Of a stretch of DNA of 64,000 nt, positions 22,661 to 32,798 are shown one piece after another. Both the position numbers and the translations under genes were made by a program. The stretch comes from Flavobacterium ajazii (GTDB taxonomy: Bacteria; Bacteroidota; Bacteroidia; Flavobacteriales; Flavobacteriaceae). The stretch is taken from positions 496,001-560,000 of the forward strand of contig NZ_JAAEHL010000001.1 in NCBI RefSeq assembly GCF_010614725.1. The letters run 5' to 3'. Below the pieces are notes generated by a model that was not told where the DNA came from, made no database searches, and saw nothing but the letters and a program-made list of their open reading frames with translations. Position 1 is the stretch's first letter. Every line of letters starts with the position of its first letter.

Positions 22661-24238
22661 TTACTGTTTATCTATCATTAGTTTTTGTTCTGACAACTCA
22701 TTTTCTAACATTGCTGAAACTACATTTTTGAAAATTATTTGTTTGTGTTTTGTTTCAGGAAGATTTATTTTCTCCATATTTATATTTTGGACATCATCAA
22801 ATATAAAAGCAGGCCTGAAATCAGCATCATCTAATATGAATTTGATATTTTTCATAGTTATTCCGTTGGCATGTCTCACATACAAACCATAAGCAGGCAA
22901 TTCTCCAAACATAGAAAATTCAGGATAATCCTGTGCTGCTTCCGGAACCTGATGTAATCGGTTTAACGGAATATAAGCCATTCCCTTTGTAGCTCTTCCG
23001 GGGTAATTGATTTCGATGTTTTCTAAAACTACATTTTCGATATTATGCCCTTTCAAGCCTACAATCGATGACGGAAAAGGATTGTGAAAGAAATCGACTT
23101 CTGGTCCTCTTAAATCATAATGAATGTCGGGACGTCCGAACGGTACTTGTACTTTTATATTTTTCAAGTGTACGTTTTTTATACTTCCGGGTTTATCACC
23201 TGTTCGCTGTCCCAAACGTATAAAAACAGCATTGCCTGTATTCACGGCATCTATATTTGAAACCTCTATATTTTCTATAAAAGCACCATCAACAGATTCT
23301 ATTGCAATGGCTGAACGAAATGTATCATAAACCTTAATATCCCTGATGATAACATTCTTGAATCCGCCAAAAGAGGCAGTTCCAAACTTTATGGCACTTG
23401 CGCTGGATCTTATGGTACAATTAGAAATACAAACCGAATCATTATAAAATCCCGGGTAATAGGATTTTAAACAAATTCCGTCATCGGCAGCGTTGATATC
23501 GCAGTTGGTTACTTTTACGTTTTTACAATCTGTGATATCTATTCCGTCATTGTTCCAGTAAGAACGGTTTACTATTTTGAGATTATCCAAAACTAAGTTG
23601 TTACATAATTCGAAGGACAAACCCCAGCAGGAAGCTTCTCCTGCTTTCAGTCCTTCGATTACAATAGATTGACATTGTGAAAAACGAAATAATTTTGGCC
23701 TCATGGTTTCATTTGGTCTGTTTCTGCGAAGACTGTATTTTGGATCTACAGCAATACCTGCATGATGAAGACTGTCAATATTTAAAGCCAGTTGTAAACC
23801 CTGACCGTCAATAGTTCCTTGGCCTTTTAACGAAATGTTTTTGGCTTTATGAGCAATAATCAAAGCCATTTGGGAGTTGTCGTCTTTCTTAGGAGAATCA
23901 GGTCTTCCTTCAAAAGTCATATTTGGGTAGTCTTTCGGATTTGTACTTCCAAGTAATACCGATCCTTCTTCAAAATATAAAGTTACATTGCTTTTTAGTA
24001 AGATACTCCCTGACAAAAAGGTTCCTTTGGGAAAAACTACACGGCCTCCTTTATTTTTGAAAGCGGCATCAATTGCTTTTTGGATTGCAATAGTGTTAAT
24101 CGTTTTTCCATCTGCTTTTGAACCATATTGGGTAATTAGAAAATCCTTTTGAGATTTCTGCGCATTCGATTCAAAACCAAACGTAAAAAGACTGATTAAT
24201 GAGGTAATAAAAAACAGTTTTAGTTTAATTTTTGACAT
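22661..24238 (-). CDS. GH28 family glycosidase (exo-polygalacturonase-like), secreted
   Basis: I start it at 24238, where the signal peptide begins (MSKIKLKLFFITSLISLFTF), and not at 24265. It shows the opening YGSKADGKTINTIAIQKAID and the motifs NNDGIDITDC, AADDGICLKSY and AIKFGTASFG. It is a clear paralogue of the GH28 at 3469-5028, sharing long blocks such as VPFGRPD and GPEVDFFHNPFPSSIVG. Two near-copies at both ends of the regulator point to duplication with possible split substrate range. It follows the DUF4861-like gene by 82 bp and is probably co-transcribed with it. Confidence 0.9.
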   Translation of the reverse strand: MSKIKLKLFFITSLISLFTFGFESNAQKSQKDFLITQYGSKADGKTINTIAIQKAIDAAFKNKGGRVVFPKGTFLSGSILLKSNVTLYFEEGSVLLGSTNPKDYPNMTFEGRPDSPKKDDNSQMALIIAHKAKNISLKGQGTIDGQGLQLALNIDSLHHAGIAVDPKYSLRRNRPNETMRPKLFRFSQCQSIVIEGLKAGEASCWGLSFELCNNLVLDNLKIVNRSYWNNDGIDITDCKNVKVTNCDINAADDGICLKSYYPGFYNDSVCISNCTIRSSASAIKFGTASFGGFKNVIIRDIKVYDTFRSAIAIESVDGAFIENIEVSNIDAVNTGNAVFIRLGQRTGDKPGSIKNVHLKNIKVQVPFGRPDIHYDLRGPEVDFFHNPFPSSIVGLKGHNIENVVLENIEINYPGRATKGMAYIPLNRLHQVPEAAQDYPEFSMFGELPAYGLYVRHANGITMKNIKFILDDADFRPAFIFDDVQNINMEKINLPETKHKQIIFKNVVSAMLENELSEQKLMIDKQ

Positions 24239-24320
24239 TTTTATTCTTTTAGTAAATACCGTCAAACAAAAAAAATTAAACTAAAACTGTCTGTAATAAA
24301 ATATAAATCAGATAATCTTA

Positions 24321-25169
24321 CTATTTAATGTAAGCTTCTAATTTATCTAAAGTGTTTAGTTCTGTTTCTCTTGCGCAAGAAGATATAATTTTTGTTTCTA
24401 AATGTTTTGTTGGTTTAGAGATTAACAAATATTGCGTTCCATCATCATTAGTTTTTACATAATCTTTAGGATTGTACATAATGGCAGCCCCAACTTCAAT
24501 AATTTCTGCTGCTACGTCTTCAGGGTGTTTTCCCCATACCGCAATATAATTTGCACCTTTTTTAATTCCGAAATCTTTAAAATAATTGATTCCTGTAACA
24601 AATTGTACTTTTTCACCGGTTAAACTGAAAGCCTCTACTTTAGCATCTCTTTTTCCTGAAAATACAGTTACACGAACCATGATATCTACTTTTTTCCCTT
24701 TGTAAGGAACACCTTTTGAAATCATTTCCATCCATGAAGTAGTATCTGTTTTTCCAACACGGGCCAAACGGTTTGTAACAGGGTTCAACGGAACTACTTT
24801 TTCACCGTCCCAAAGTTTTACACCTCCTAAACCACTGGTTGCTGCTACTTTATAATAATCAGCTCCCCAGCCTTCTTTTTGCTGTTCCGGAGTTGGGTAC
24901 CACTGTGCTTTTTTAAGTTCTAATCCTGCTTTAGCTTTATTATATACATCAATAGCTACTTTATCGCTAAAATAAATTCTCAATGCCATCCACTCGTTTT
25001 CAATTGCCGGTCCGTGATGCCCGATTGTTTTGTACAAATCTCCCGACTCTGAACCAATATCTGTTAAATACGTTATTTTATCGGACTTCATATACAAACT
25101 GGTGTCTGTATTATTTTGTGCAAAACCAATACAGCAAAACAGTAAAGCAGCTAAAAATGATAATTTCAT
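24321..25169 (-). CDS. DUF4861-like secreted protein
   Basis: A 282-residue protein with a signal peptide (MKLSFLAALLFCCIGFAQ). The sequence (DIGSESGDLYKTIGHHGPAI, YPTPEQQKEGWGADYYKV, GVKLWDG) resembles the DUF4861 proteins found in pectin-related PULs; the family assignment is from memory of such sequences and is moderately sure. The many His, Asp and Trp residues near the N-terminus could form a carbohydrate site, but no catalytic residue can be named. It heads the short unit followed by the GH28 gene. Confidence 0.6.
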   Translation of the reverse strand: MKLSFLAALLFCCIGFAQNNTDTSLYMKSDKITYLTDIGSESGDLYKTIGHHGPAIENEWMALRIYFSDKVAIDVYNKAKAGLELKKAQWYPTPEQQKEGWGADYYKVAATSGLGGVKLWDGEKVVPLNPVTNRLARVGKTDTTSWMEMISKGVPYKGKKVDIMVRVTVFSGKRDAKVEAFSLTGEKVQFVTGINYFKDFGIKKGANYIAVWGKHPEDVAAEIIEVGAAIMYNPKDYVKTNDDGTQYLLISKPTKHLETKIISSCARETELNTLDKLEAYIK

Positions 25170-25416
25170 AATTTCAATTATTTATAAGATTAATTTAATT
25201 TCCGTAAAAATAAAACAACCTTTCAATAATACCACAACATTTTTTATAATATTAAGAAATTAATCGTTTAAAAAAGTTAAATATAAATTTCACAGATTCA
25301 CACAAATTCAAATCTGTTTTTAATTGAAACTAATTCTTAAATTAAATTATTAATTCATTAAATTAAATTTTAAAACTGACTAAGACTTATTGAAAATTCA
25401 TGTAAGTAGTGTTTAA
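25170..25416. other. AT-rich intergenic stretch, nothing identified
   Basis: The 247-bp gap is extremely AT-rich with runs such as AAATTAAATT. It should hold the promoter of the DUF4861-like gene, but no ATGGAC repeat pair and no clear -33/-7 boxes were found. Confidence 0.3.
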
Positions 25417-27213
25417 TTAAGAAATAACCATTTTGTGATGAAATGGCGTAAATCCGGTAATGTATACATGTTCACCATTTGTGCGCAGACTTCCCTGATG
25501 ATAGGTATATTCCTCACTATCCAGATTTTCTATATTTAAATGCTCACATTTCCCCGGGCCGAATTGTATGGTATCTCCTCCTGCTGAAAGTGTTCCTTGT
25601 CCTGATTTCAGGAAAAAATTCTTTTTTTCATCCATTATCGCACCGGTTACATTGCTTCCTTCTTTAAAGCACATTTCGATAGTTACTTCCACATTTGGAG
25701 GCCCGTCCACTTTAAAATCAAGACTTAACGCACCGTTATTTTCTGTAATTTCAATAACAGTTGTCTGCGTTTTTACGTTGCTTTTTATACGGGAATCAAA
25801 ATCCATTTTATTCCAAAAACGTCCATCAGGAGATTCGGATAGTTTGTAATCACCATCTGCTTTGCGAAATTCTTCGGTAAGTGGCTGATAGTAATCGGCT
25901 TCTTTAGTTTCTTTCAGAATGTATTTATTTCCCTCTTTTATGATTCCGTCACTGCTGAAATATCCCATCCTGAAAAACGAAGTAGAAAGGCGCATGTATT
26001 TTAGTATTGCTTCTCCTTTTCGATACATTAAAAAATTCGGATTCGAGGATCTTCCTGAAACAATCATTACCGGCTTGTCATTCCCTCCAAATAATGTTAC
26101 CGAAGTTTTACCGCGTCTAATCCTTGCCAGATTTGAAATGGCAAAAAACTTCTCAAAATCATTTTCAACCGTTCCTTTTACAGAAATTTGTTTTCTGAGT
26201 TCTTCATTTTCCATAAAAAAGGCCAAAGAATCGGGCAAAATTTCGTTGGCAAAATCCGGAAGTTTTTCAATAACATTAATCATATAAGCAAATACCGGAT
26301 TATGGTTTCGGATTGCCATATATCGGTACTGCAGATAAAACTTGGAAACCTTTAAATTCATAAACTGATCCTGTCTTTTTGAATCAACTGTAACCAGATC
26401 ACCATTTGGTTCAGTGTAATAAAAATAAGTGATCAGATTCTTATTTACTATTTCCAGCAGCTGCGGTCTGTTTAATAATCGGGACATAGTAATCAAAGCC
26501 TTGTCTATCACAGCTGAATAAATTCCGCTTCGTTCAGCATAATGCCCGTCTTCATTCATATAAATCCCCTCAGCCAGCCATTCGTCAATTCTTCGCACGT
26601 ATCTGGCATCAGGATATAAAAAATTAATATTAGCCAAAGCAGCACAAATCACCCATCTGTGGTTGGGTGTATGAACACCTCCGGTAACCATAGCCTCTCC
26701 TGCATTCAGAATAAACTTTTTCAGTTTTTCCCGTAATCCTTCTAAATCTTTTTGTTTGTTGTTTTTTAAAATGATTGCAGCAGGACAAATATATTCTAAA
26801 ATAAAAGCCGTGTCTGGCGGAGACTGCCTGTTTCCTCCTGCATCCAGTGTACCATCGCTGTATTGTTCCTTTAACAAAACATCAATAGCTTCATTCAGTT
26901 TCTCAGTCAAAATTTTTGACTTATAAAATTCTGATTGCTGATTAGATATGGAAGCTGTCATTGTGGTTATAGCAGCTGCAATTCCGCGAAAATTATTGAG
27001 TTTCACAGCCGGATCAACCGGAGCTTTGTTTAATATGCTTCTAACCTTCGCATCATTGCTCAAAATGAGCTTTTTCATTAATTCAGTATCTTCTTTCGCA
27101 GTAATGTTGTCTGAAAAAAAATCATTTGCAAAAACAACATTACTCACTAAAGCTCCTGCAAGCGAAAGGCCTCCCAGCCTTATAAACTCTCCTCGGCTCA
27201 TTTGATGTTTCAT
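25417..27213 (-). CDS. Probable secreted polysaccharide lyase-like protein (alpha-toroid plus beta-sandwich)
   Basis: A 598-residue protein beginning with a Tat-like or lipoprotein-free leader (MSRGEFIRLGGLSLAGALVS, start possibly at 27201). The first half is helical with conserved-looking GGVHTPNHRWV and NEDGHYAERSGIYS, which place His, Asn, Arg and Tyr as in (alpha/alpha)-toroid lyases. The second half is beta-rich, like the heparinase II/III C-terminal sheet. I cannot name the family. In this context it may act on a glycosaminoglycan- or uronate-containing glycan. It lies 56 bp after the small secreted protein and is part of the GH92 run. Confidence 0.5.
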   Translation of the reverse strand: MKHQMSRGEFIRLGGLSLAGALVSNVVFANDFFSDNITAKEDTELMKKLILSNDAKVRSILNKAPVDPAVKLNNFRGIAAAITTMTASISNQQSEFYKSKILTEKLNEAIDVLLKEQYSDGTLDAGGNRQSPPDTAFILEYICPAAIILKNNKQKDLEGLREKLKKFILNAGEAMVTGGVHTPNHRWVICAALANINFLYPDARYVRRIDEWLAEGIYMNEDGHYAERSGIYSAVIDKALITMSRLLNRPQLLEIVNKNLITYFYYTEPNGDLVTVDSKRQDQFMNLKVSKFYLQYRYMAIRNHNPVFAYMINVIEKLPDFANEILPDSLAFFMENEELRKQISVKGTVENDFEKFFAISNLARIRRGKTSVTLFGGNDKPVMIVSGRSSNPNFLMYRKGEAILKYMRLSTSFFRMGYFSSDGIIKEGNKYILKETKEADYYQPLTEEFRKADGDYKLSESPDGRFWNKMDFDSRIKSNVKTQTTVIEITENNGALSLDFKVDGPPNVEVTIEMCFKEGSNVTGAIMDEKKNFFLKSGQGTLSAGGDTIQFGPGKCEHLNIENLDSEEYTYHQGSLRTNGEHVYITGFTPFHHKMVIS

Positions 27214-27269
27214 ATTGTTATTTATTACTGATTTAACTTTTTGATTTGGTTTATTAAAAATATCCCTAA

Positions 27270-27839
27270 TTACTTATCTACAATTTTTACTAATGTCCAG
27301 TTGATTCCCAACGGGTTTTTAGTTATTTTACAGATTAAAGGATACTCAGGATTTTTTACAATCCACATTTCGGTTTCATCAATCTGTGCGATTATATGCA
27401 GAGCATCTACAGATTTTCCTTCAATGGTTATACTGTTTTTATCTGTGTCTTGATCTAAAACATAAGTTGTATTATTGTAAACGAATTTGTTGTTTTTCAC
27501 TAAATCCTGATAAGCTGACTGTGAAATCATAAAGAAAGTTTCGTTTGATTTCAGATTTAAAATCGGTGCATCTTCGCCTTGATTATAACTTAAAGCATTA
27601 CCGTTTTTCAGAGCTTCAGTAGTAGTAACAATATTGCTATTGACATCTCTTGTGTCGAGCTTCAAAACAAGTGCATCTGCCGTTATTTTAGACGTCAGTG
27701 TTAAAGTTCGGGTTTGACCGTGGAGTTTGCAGATGTAATGCAATTCGGTATTGTTTTTTATTGTTGGAACAAAACCCTGTGCTGAAACTAACTGAATTAT
27801 TCCACAAAAAAGGACGGTAAAAATTGTATTTTTCATCAT
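27270..27839 (-). CDS. Small secreted protein of unknown function
   Basis: A 189-residue protein with a signal peptide (MMKNTIFTVLFCGIIQLVSAQ) and a predicted all-beta mature part. It contains no motif I recognise. Its start follows the GH92 stop by only 3 bases, so it is surely translated from the same message. A role as a glycan-binding or accessory protein is a guess from position. Confidence 0.65.
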   Translation of the reverse strand: MMKNTIFTVLFCGIIQLVSAQGFVPTIKNNTELHYICKLHGQTRTLTLTSKITADALVLKLDTRDVNSNIVTTTEALKNGNALSYNQGEDAPILNLKSNETFFMISQSAYQDLVKNNKFVYNNTTYVLDQDTDKNSITIEGKSVDALHIIAQIDETEMWIVKNPEYPLICKITKNPLGINWTLVKIVDK

Positions 27840-27842
27840 TGC

Positions 27843-30119
27843 TTATTTTTTTGGTGGTAAAATAGTTGTTCCCCAAACAGAAGGTTTTGAATCCATTTCG
27901 AAAATCAATTCACCTCCTTTAACAATATCTTCATGCGAAATCCAGGCTTTGTTGTAAGGCTGTCCGTTTAAAAGAGCAGTTTTGATGTATTTATTTTTTT
28001 CGCTCATTTTTTTGGTCATAATCTTAAAGTTTTTGCCTTCTCCTACTTGTAAAGTAATTTCTTTAATCAAGGGTGTATTCAGTAAATAATAAGGCTGACC
28101 GGCGTTTGGATACAATCCCATCATATGAAAAGCCAGCCAGGACGACATAGCACCTGAATCATCATTACCAGGCAACCCTTCGTGTGACGTATTGAAATTA
28201 TCTTTTATAATGGCTCTGATTCGGTCACTGCTCAAATACGGTTTACCTATCCAGTGATACATTGTAGGCGCCAAAAAGGAAGGTTCATTCGAAACGTCAT
28301 ACAATTTAGAATCAAAAAAAGTATCCAGTCTGTTTTTGAAAGCAACGTCACCACCTGATCTGCGAATAACCTCGGGAAGATCATGCGGAACACTTAACGA
28401 ATATTCCCATGAAGTTCCTTCATAAAAGAATACGCACCAGTGGCAAACGTACCATGGGGATTCTGTAATGACTGGGGTATATTTATAAGTCGGTTTCTGA
28501 ATTTTTGATTCGCCAAAAACAACATCATCCAGCCAGTTACCAGAAGCGTCTTTTGGCATAATGAATCCTGTGGCACCATTATTCACGTAATCTGAACGCC
28601 ATAAATTTTGCCAGTTATCAGCCTGTTTGATATACTGATTGTAAATTTCAGTATGATTTAAACCTTTGGCAACCGTGGCAATATTATAATCGTTGTAAGC
28701 ATAATCCATGGTACGGTTTCCGGCACGATCTGTACCAAACGGAACATAACCTAAACGTAAATAATCCAATAAACCGCCTCTTCCTTCTCTCTCTTCATTT
28801 CCACCAGGCGGTATTGTCGCATCTTTAAGCATTGCTTTTAATGCCAGTTCATAATCTATTCCTTTTAAGTTTTTTACAAATGCATCAGCAAGAACTGTCT
28901 CTGCATTTGAGCCACCCTGAGTTCTACCGTTATCATTACCGCTTCTGCCTTCCGGTAAATAACCTTCTCGTTTGTAAATGTTCAGCATTGCATTGACAAT
29001 TTCTACCTGACGTTTAGAATCGATAAGCGTAATCAATGGACTCGAACTTCTAAAAGTATCCCAGATACAATAAAAATCATCGTAATAGGGTTCGTCATTC
29101 GTCCATAAAGGATTTTCTCCGGTTCTGTCAACAGGCATAATCATGGTGTGATATAAACCAGTGTAAAACATCTTTTTATAATCTGCAGAAGTATCGGGAG
29201 AAAGCTGAATACGGCTTAGTAACTGTTCCCATTTGTTTTCTAAGGATGACAAAACCGTATTGAAATTCCAATGTGGAATTTCGACTTCAATATTGTTTTT
29301 TGCTTTTAATTCGCTTAAAAAAGAAATACCAATTTTCACATTGAGTTCCTGTTTTCCGTCTTTCCCAAAAGAAACCAAAGCAGCTGTTTTTTTTCCTGAA
29401 TCAAATTGAGCCGATTGATTATTATAAAATTTGCCGTCTTTCCATGTAACGTATTTTGCAATTGGCTGATCAAATGTTGCCCAAAAGTAAACAGTATAAG
29501 CACGTCCGTTATTCCATCCGCCTCTGATTCTGCTGTAACCACGAACTTCGGTATCTGAAACAATTTCAATCTGAGAACCCACAAACTGCTGAGCTTCCCT
29601 TCCTTCAGGTTCATGAGATTCTCCCAGAAAAAATCCCGGGTCAATTTTTAAATCTTTTGTTGCATTTTTTGGATACGTAATTCTGTAAAATGAAACTTTC
29701 TCGGCGGTTGTAATTTCAGTTTTAATGTGATTTTCTTTAAAAACCGTTTCATAATAACCCAGTTTTACATTTTCTTCAGTCCTGTGAGAAGCCTGATCAA
29801 GCTTATCCAAAACGCCAGAAAAAGGCATAATCTGAATATTTCCGTATTTAGGTCCACCACCAGTTCCGCTCACATGAACCTGACTAAATCCGGTTACTTC
29901 TTTAGGCAATGGCAACCAGCCACTGTTGGGGCTTACCGTACAATCGGGACTAGGTTTAACCATTCCGTATGGACATGACGGACCAATAAAAACACGGCCT
30001 ACTCCTTCAGAACCAATCATAGGATCTACATAATTGTGAACCGTTGTCTGGGCATAATTTGCTGACGTACAGCATAATGATATTCCTAAAAAAATGATCG
30101 TTTTAGTAGATATTTTCAT
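27843..30119 (-). CDS. GH92 alpha-mannosidase, secreted
   Basis: A 758-residue GH92 enzyme with a signal peptide. Family marks are VDPMIGSEGVGRVFIGPSCP at the mature N-terminus, FSQVHVSGTGGG, IWDTFRSSSPL, the GGNAET/NDNGRTQ region and the C-terminal GNDDSGAMSSW that holds the acidic catalytic pair. GH92 enzymes are Ca2+-dependent, inverting exo-alpha-mannosidases that trim alpha-1,2/1,3/1,6 mannose from N-glycans or yeast mannan. The intact IWDTFR start and the WYVCHWC insertion suggest it is active. The linkage cannot be read. Confidence 0.92.
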   Translation of the reverse strand: MKISTKTIIFLGISLCCTSANYAQTTVHNYVDPMIGSEGVGRVFIGPSCPYGMVKPSPDCTVSPNSGWLPLPKEVTGFSQVHVSGTGGGPKYGNIQIMPFSGVLDKLDQASHRTEENVKLGYYETVFKENHIKTEITTAEKVSFYRITYPKNATKDLKIDPGFFLGESHEPEGREAQQFVGSQIEIVSDTEVRGYSRIRGGWNNGRAYTVYFWATFDQPIAKYVTWKDGKFYNNQSAQFDSGKKTAALVSFGKDGKQELNVKIGISFLSELKAKNNIEVEIPHWNFNTVLSSLENKWEQLLSRIQLSPDTSADYKKMFYTGLYHTMIMPVDRTGENPLWTNDEPYYDDFYCIWDTFRSSSPLITLIDSKRQVEIVNAMLNIYKREGYLPEGRSGNDNGRTQGGSNAETVLADAFVKNLKGIDYELALKAMLKDATIPPGGNEEREGRGGLLDYLRLGYVPFGTDRAGNRTMDYAYNDYNIATVAKGLNHTEIYNQYIKQADNWQNLWRSDYVNNGATGFIMPKDASGNWLDDVVFGESKIQKPTYKYTPVITESPWYVCHWCVFFYEGTSWEYSLSVPHDLPEVIRRSGGDVAFKNRLDTFFDSKLYDVSNEPSFLAPTMYHWIGKPYLSSDRIRAIIKDNFNTSHEGLPGNDDSGAMSSWLAFHMMGLYPNAGQPYYLLNTPLIKEITLQVGEGKNFKIMTKKMSEKNKYIKTALLNGQPYNKAWISHEDIVKGGELIFEMDSKPSVWGTTILPPKK

Positions 30120-30180
30120 TGCTCATTTTATTTTTTCGGTAATTTATAATTAGCCTCTACTGTTAAAAGCCTTCCACGGA

Positions 30181-30218
30181 GTTTATCCTGAGCGAAGCCG
30201 AATGGACTCAGGATGACA
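30181..30218. repeat. Degenerate TCCTGAG palindrome
   Basis: ATCCTGAG and CTCAGGAT enclose a short loop in the 125-bp gap between the two GH92 genes. It is a decayed relative of the palindrome at 22578-22644. It may slow or end transcription between the two genes. Confidence 0.5.
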
Positions 30219-30244
30219 TTCAAATCCAATGGATAAAAAAAATA

Positions 30245-32557
30245 TTATTGCTTAGAATTATTAGACATTTCTAAAATCAATTTTCCTCCGTTTGTAACTG
30301 CACTGTGCGAAATAGTCTGTTTTTCTACAGCTGTATTATTATAATTTATTCTGTTGATATAAATGTTTTCAGGACTGTTTTTTGGAGCTTCAATAACAAA
30401 GTTTTTGCCTTTGTAATAGTTTGGATTTAGTTGAATGGATACTTTAGTAAAAAGAGGACTTCCTATTTGATATTCAGCTTCTTTGTCAGTTCCTCCATTC
30501 ATTTGAAACAAACCAATTTTAAGTAAGACATTCAGACTTCCCATTAATCCCTGATCTTCATCTCCGTTGTACCCTGTAGCCGGAGATAATCCGCTAAAAG
30601 TTTCTTTTATTACGTTTCTGGTCCAGTATTGTGTGAGATCAGGTCTTCTTAATAAATTAAAAATAAAGGATGTCTGAATAGAAGGCTGGTTTCCGAAATT
30701 GATTGGAATACGGCTGAACTCAGGGTGTAATTCCGCATCATGAGATGTTCCTGATGTAAATTTTAAATCCTTTGCCGTTTCAAATTGCTTATTCAGTTTT
30801 TCAACTGCTTTTTCCTTTCCTCCCATCAATTCTGCCAAACCATCAATATCGTGCGGTACAAACCAGGTTGACTGAGCTCCGTTTGATTCTATAAAACCGT
30901 TTTCATATTTATACGGATCAAAATTTTCAAGCCATTTTCCTTCTACATTTTTAGGACGCATCCAGTCTACATTTTTGTCAAACACATTTTGATAGTTTTT
31001 AGATCTGGTCATGAAATAATCATAATCTTCCTGATGATTTAATTTCTTGGCTAATTGAGCCAGCGTCCAGTCCTGATAAGCATATTCCAATGTCTGGCTG
31101 GCTCCGTCCTGATGGCTTCCAAAATCGCCTTCCGGAATTGGATAAGGGACAAAACCTTTTTCGATATAATATTTTAATCCGCCACCCAGATTTGTATTAT
31201 GTTCGTATCCAGCTTTTCCCATGATACCATTTAGCATATGGTTTTTCTTCAGCGCAACATAAATAGCCTCTAAATCGTCTTTTACGATCCCTTTTTGAAT
31301 GGCTGTCACTATAAAAGGAGTCGTTGAAGCTCCTGTCATCACATACGTATCATTACCTCCTGATGGACCACGCGGAATCATACCGCCATCTTTATAATAT
31401 TGCATTAAAGAATGCACAAATTCATCCATAATTTCGGGATAAACCAGTCCCCATAACGTATTAATTGTCCATTGAGCGCCCCAGAATGCATCTGAATTAT
31501 AGTGATTGAATTTTGGTTTTCCATTTTCATCAAGCGGTAATTGTCCGATTCTGAACTTTTCTCCTGTATTGTCAGGATACGCACCGTTGGCATCGCTAAT
31601 TATTTTTCTTCCCTGCAAAGCATGCCAGAGATCAGTATAAAATCTTCGTTGATCGGTTTCGGTACCGCCTTCAACTTTAATTCTGCCCAATAAGTTATTC
31701 CATTCATTTTTTGAATCAGCAACTGCTTTATCAAAATCCCAGTGAGTCAATTCTTGCTGTATGTTGTTTGCTGCATTTTCAACCGAAGTGTATGAAATAC
31801 CTGCTTTCATCAATATTTTGTCTTTGGTCTTGCCAAAATATACCAAATAATTTCCTGTCACTGCATTTCGTTCAATTGAAGTAATCGGTTCATTAAATTT
31901 AATTTTAAAATATACTGTTAAAGGCTTTGGGCGTCTGAAATTGGTACTTAAAACCAACGATCCTGAAAGTTCATAATCATTGTTTTTTTCAAGTGTTCCA
32001 TTAGTGTTTTCGCAAGGTCCTAAAATGGTGTTTAGATTGAAAAGAATTGCTTTTTGGGCGTTCGTTGGAAATGTATATTTATGAAAGCCAACTCTTTTTG
32101 TACTGGTTAGTTCTGCTTTTATTTGATACCTGTCGAGTACTACGGAATGATAACCTGGAAATATTTTTTCAGATTCATGACTAAATTTAGAATAAAAATC
32201 TGAAAAGATATTTGCACTATTTTCCGTTGTGATCGTTACAGGCATTACTGAAAGTGCAGACATTTGCCATTCATGAACATGGCTGAAACCTTTAATTGTA
32301 TCAGTAGTGTATTTGTATCCGCCTCCCCAGTCTCCTTTGATTTCAGTATCAGGGTTTAGATTGACCATACCAAACGGACGGTTTGCAGACGAAAAGTAAA
32401 ACCATCTTGAATTTTCGGTATCAAGCAAAGGATACACCATGTTTACTGGCTCTTCCTTTGGTAAGGAAACACTCTTTTCTGCTTTGCATGACACTAAAAG
32501 AATAAGAACTAAACTTATTCCAATGCATCCGGTTTTATAAATTTTATTGAGTCTCAT
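30245..32557 (-). CDS. GH92 alpha-mannosidase, lipoprotein
   Basis: A 770-residue GH92 protein with a lipoprotein signal (VLILLVSCKAEKS, Cys24), so probably anchored on the outer membrane. Visible landmarks are YPLLDTENSRWFYFSSANRPFG, GFSHVHEW, IPRGPSGGNDTYVMTG and GDEDQGLMGSLNV near the end. The last motif has S in place of the more usual S-A-W after Met, so its substrate range may differ from the other GH92. It is only distantly similar to the GH92 downstream. It is the first gene after susD, behind a strong hairpin that may lower its expression. Confidence 0.9.
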   Translation of the reverse strand: MRLNKIYKTGCIGISLVLILLVSCKAEKSVSLPKEEPVNMVYPLLDTENSRWFYFSSANRPFGMVNLNPDTEIKGDWGGGYKYTTDTIKGFSHVHEWQMSALSVMPVTITTENSANIFSDFYSKFSHESEKIFPGYHSVVLDRYQIKAELTSTKRVGFHKYTFPTNAQKAILFNLNTILGPCENTNGTLEKNNDYELSGSLVLSTNFRRPKPLTVYFKIKFNEPITSIERNAVTGNYLVYFGKTKDKILMKAGISYTSVENAANNIQQELTHWDFDKAVADSKNEWNNLLGRIKVEGGTETDQRRFYTDLWHALQGRKIISDANGAYPDNTGEKFRIGQLPLDENGKPKFNHYNSDAFWGAQWTINTLWGLVYPEIMDEFVHSLMQYYKDGGMIPRGPSGGNDTYVMTGASTTPFIVTAIQKGIVKDDLEAIYVALKKNHMLNGIMGKAGYEHNTNLGGGLKYYIEKGFVPYPIPEGDFGSHQDGASQTLEYAYQDWTLAQLAKKLNHQEDYDYFMTRSKNYQNVFDKNVDWMRPKNVEGKWLENFDPYKYENGFIESNGAQSTWFVPHDIDGLAELMGGKEKAVEKLNKQFETAKDLKFTSGTSHDAELHPEFSRIPINFGNQPSIQTSFIFNLLRRPDLTQYWTRNVIKETFSGLSPATGYNGDEDQGLMGSLNVLLKIGLFQMNGGTDKEAEYQIGSPLFTKVSIQLNPNYYKGKNFVIEAPKNSPENIYINRINYNNTAVEKQTISHSAVTNGGKLILEMSNNSKQ

Positions 32558-32734
32558 CTATTATAAAGGTATTGGCAGATCTTATTAATTTGTATATTGA
32601 ATAAGCTTTTTGATGATTTTGCATTCAATTGAAAATCATCAAAATTTAACAAGTAAAATATTATATTTATTTAAAAATGAATAGATATATCAAAAGCAAA
32701 CTATATTCAAAAAAAGGACAAGCAGGTTTTTAAT

Positions 32735-32766
32735 AAAAAGGAGAAGAATATTATCTTCTCCTTTTT
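32735..32766 (-). terminator. Perfect hairpin with T-run after susD
   Basis: A 13-bp perfect stem (AAAAAGGAGAAGA / TCTTCTCCTTTTT) with a 6-base loop lies 33 bp after the susD stop. The T-run is on the 3' side. It can act as a (partial) terminator in both directions, which would keep susCD message higher than that of the GH92 genes. The effect is inferred. Confidence 0.75.
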
Positions 32767-32798
32767 ATGAGTTAATCTATTTACAATCCATAATATTT

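Noticed and set aside
25170-25416. HTCS operator before the DUF4861-like gene
   Set aside because: No ATGGA repeats are present in the gap.
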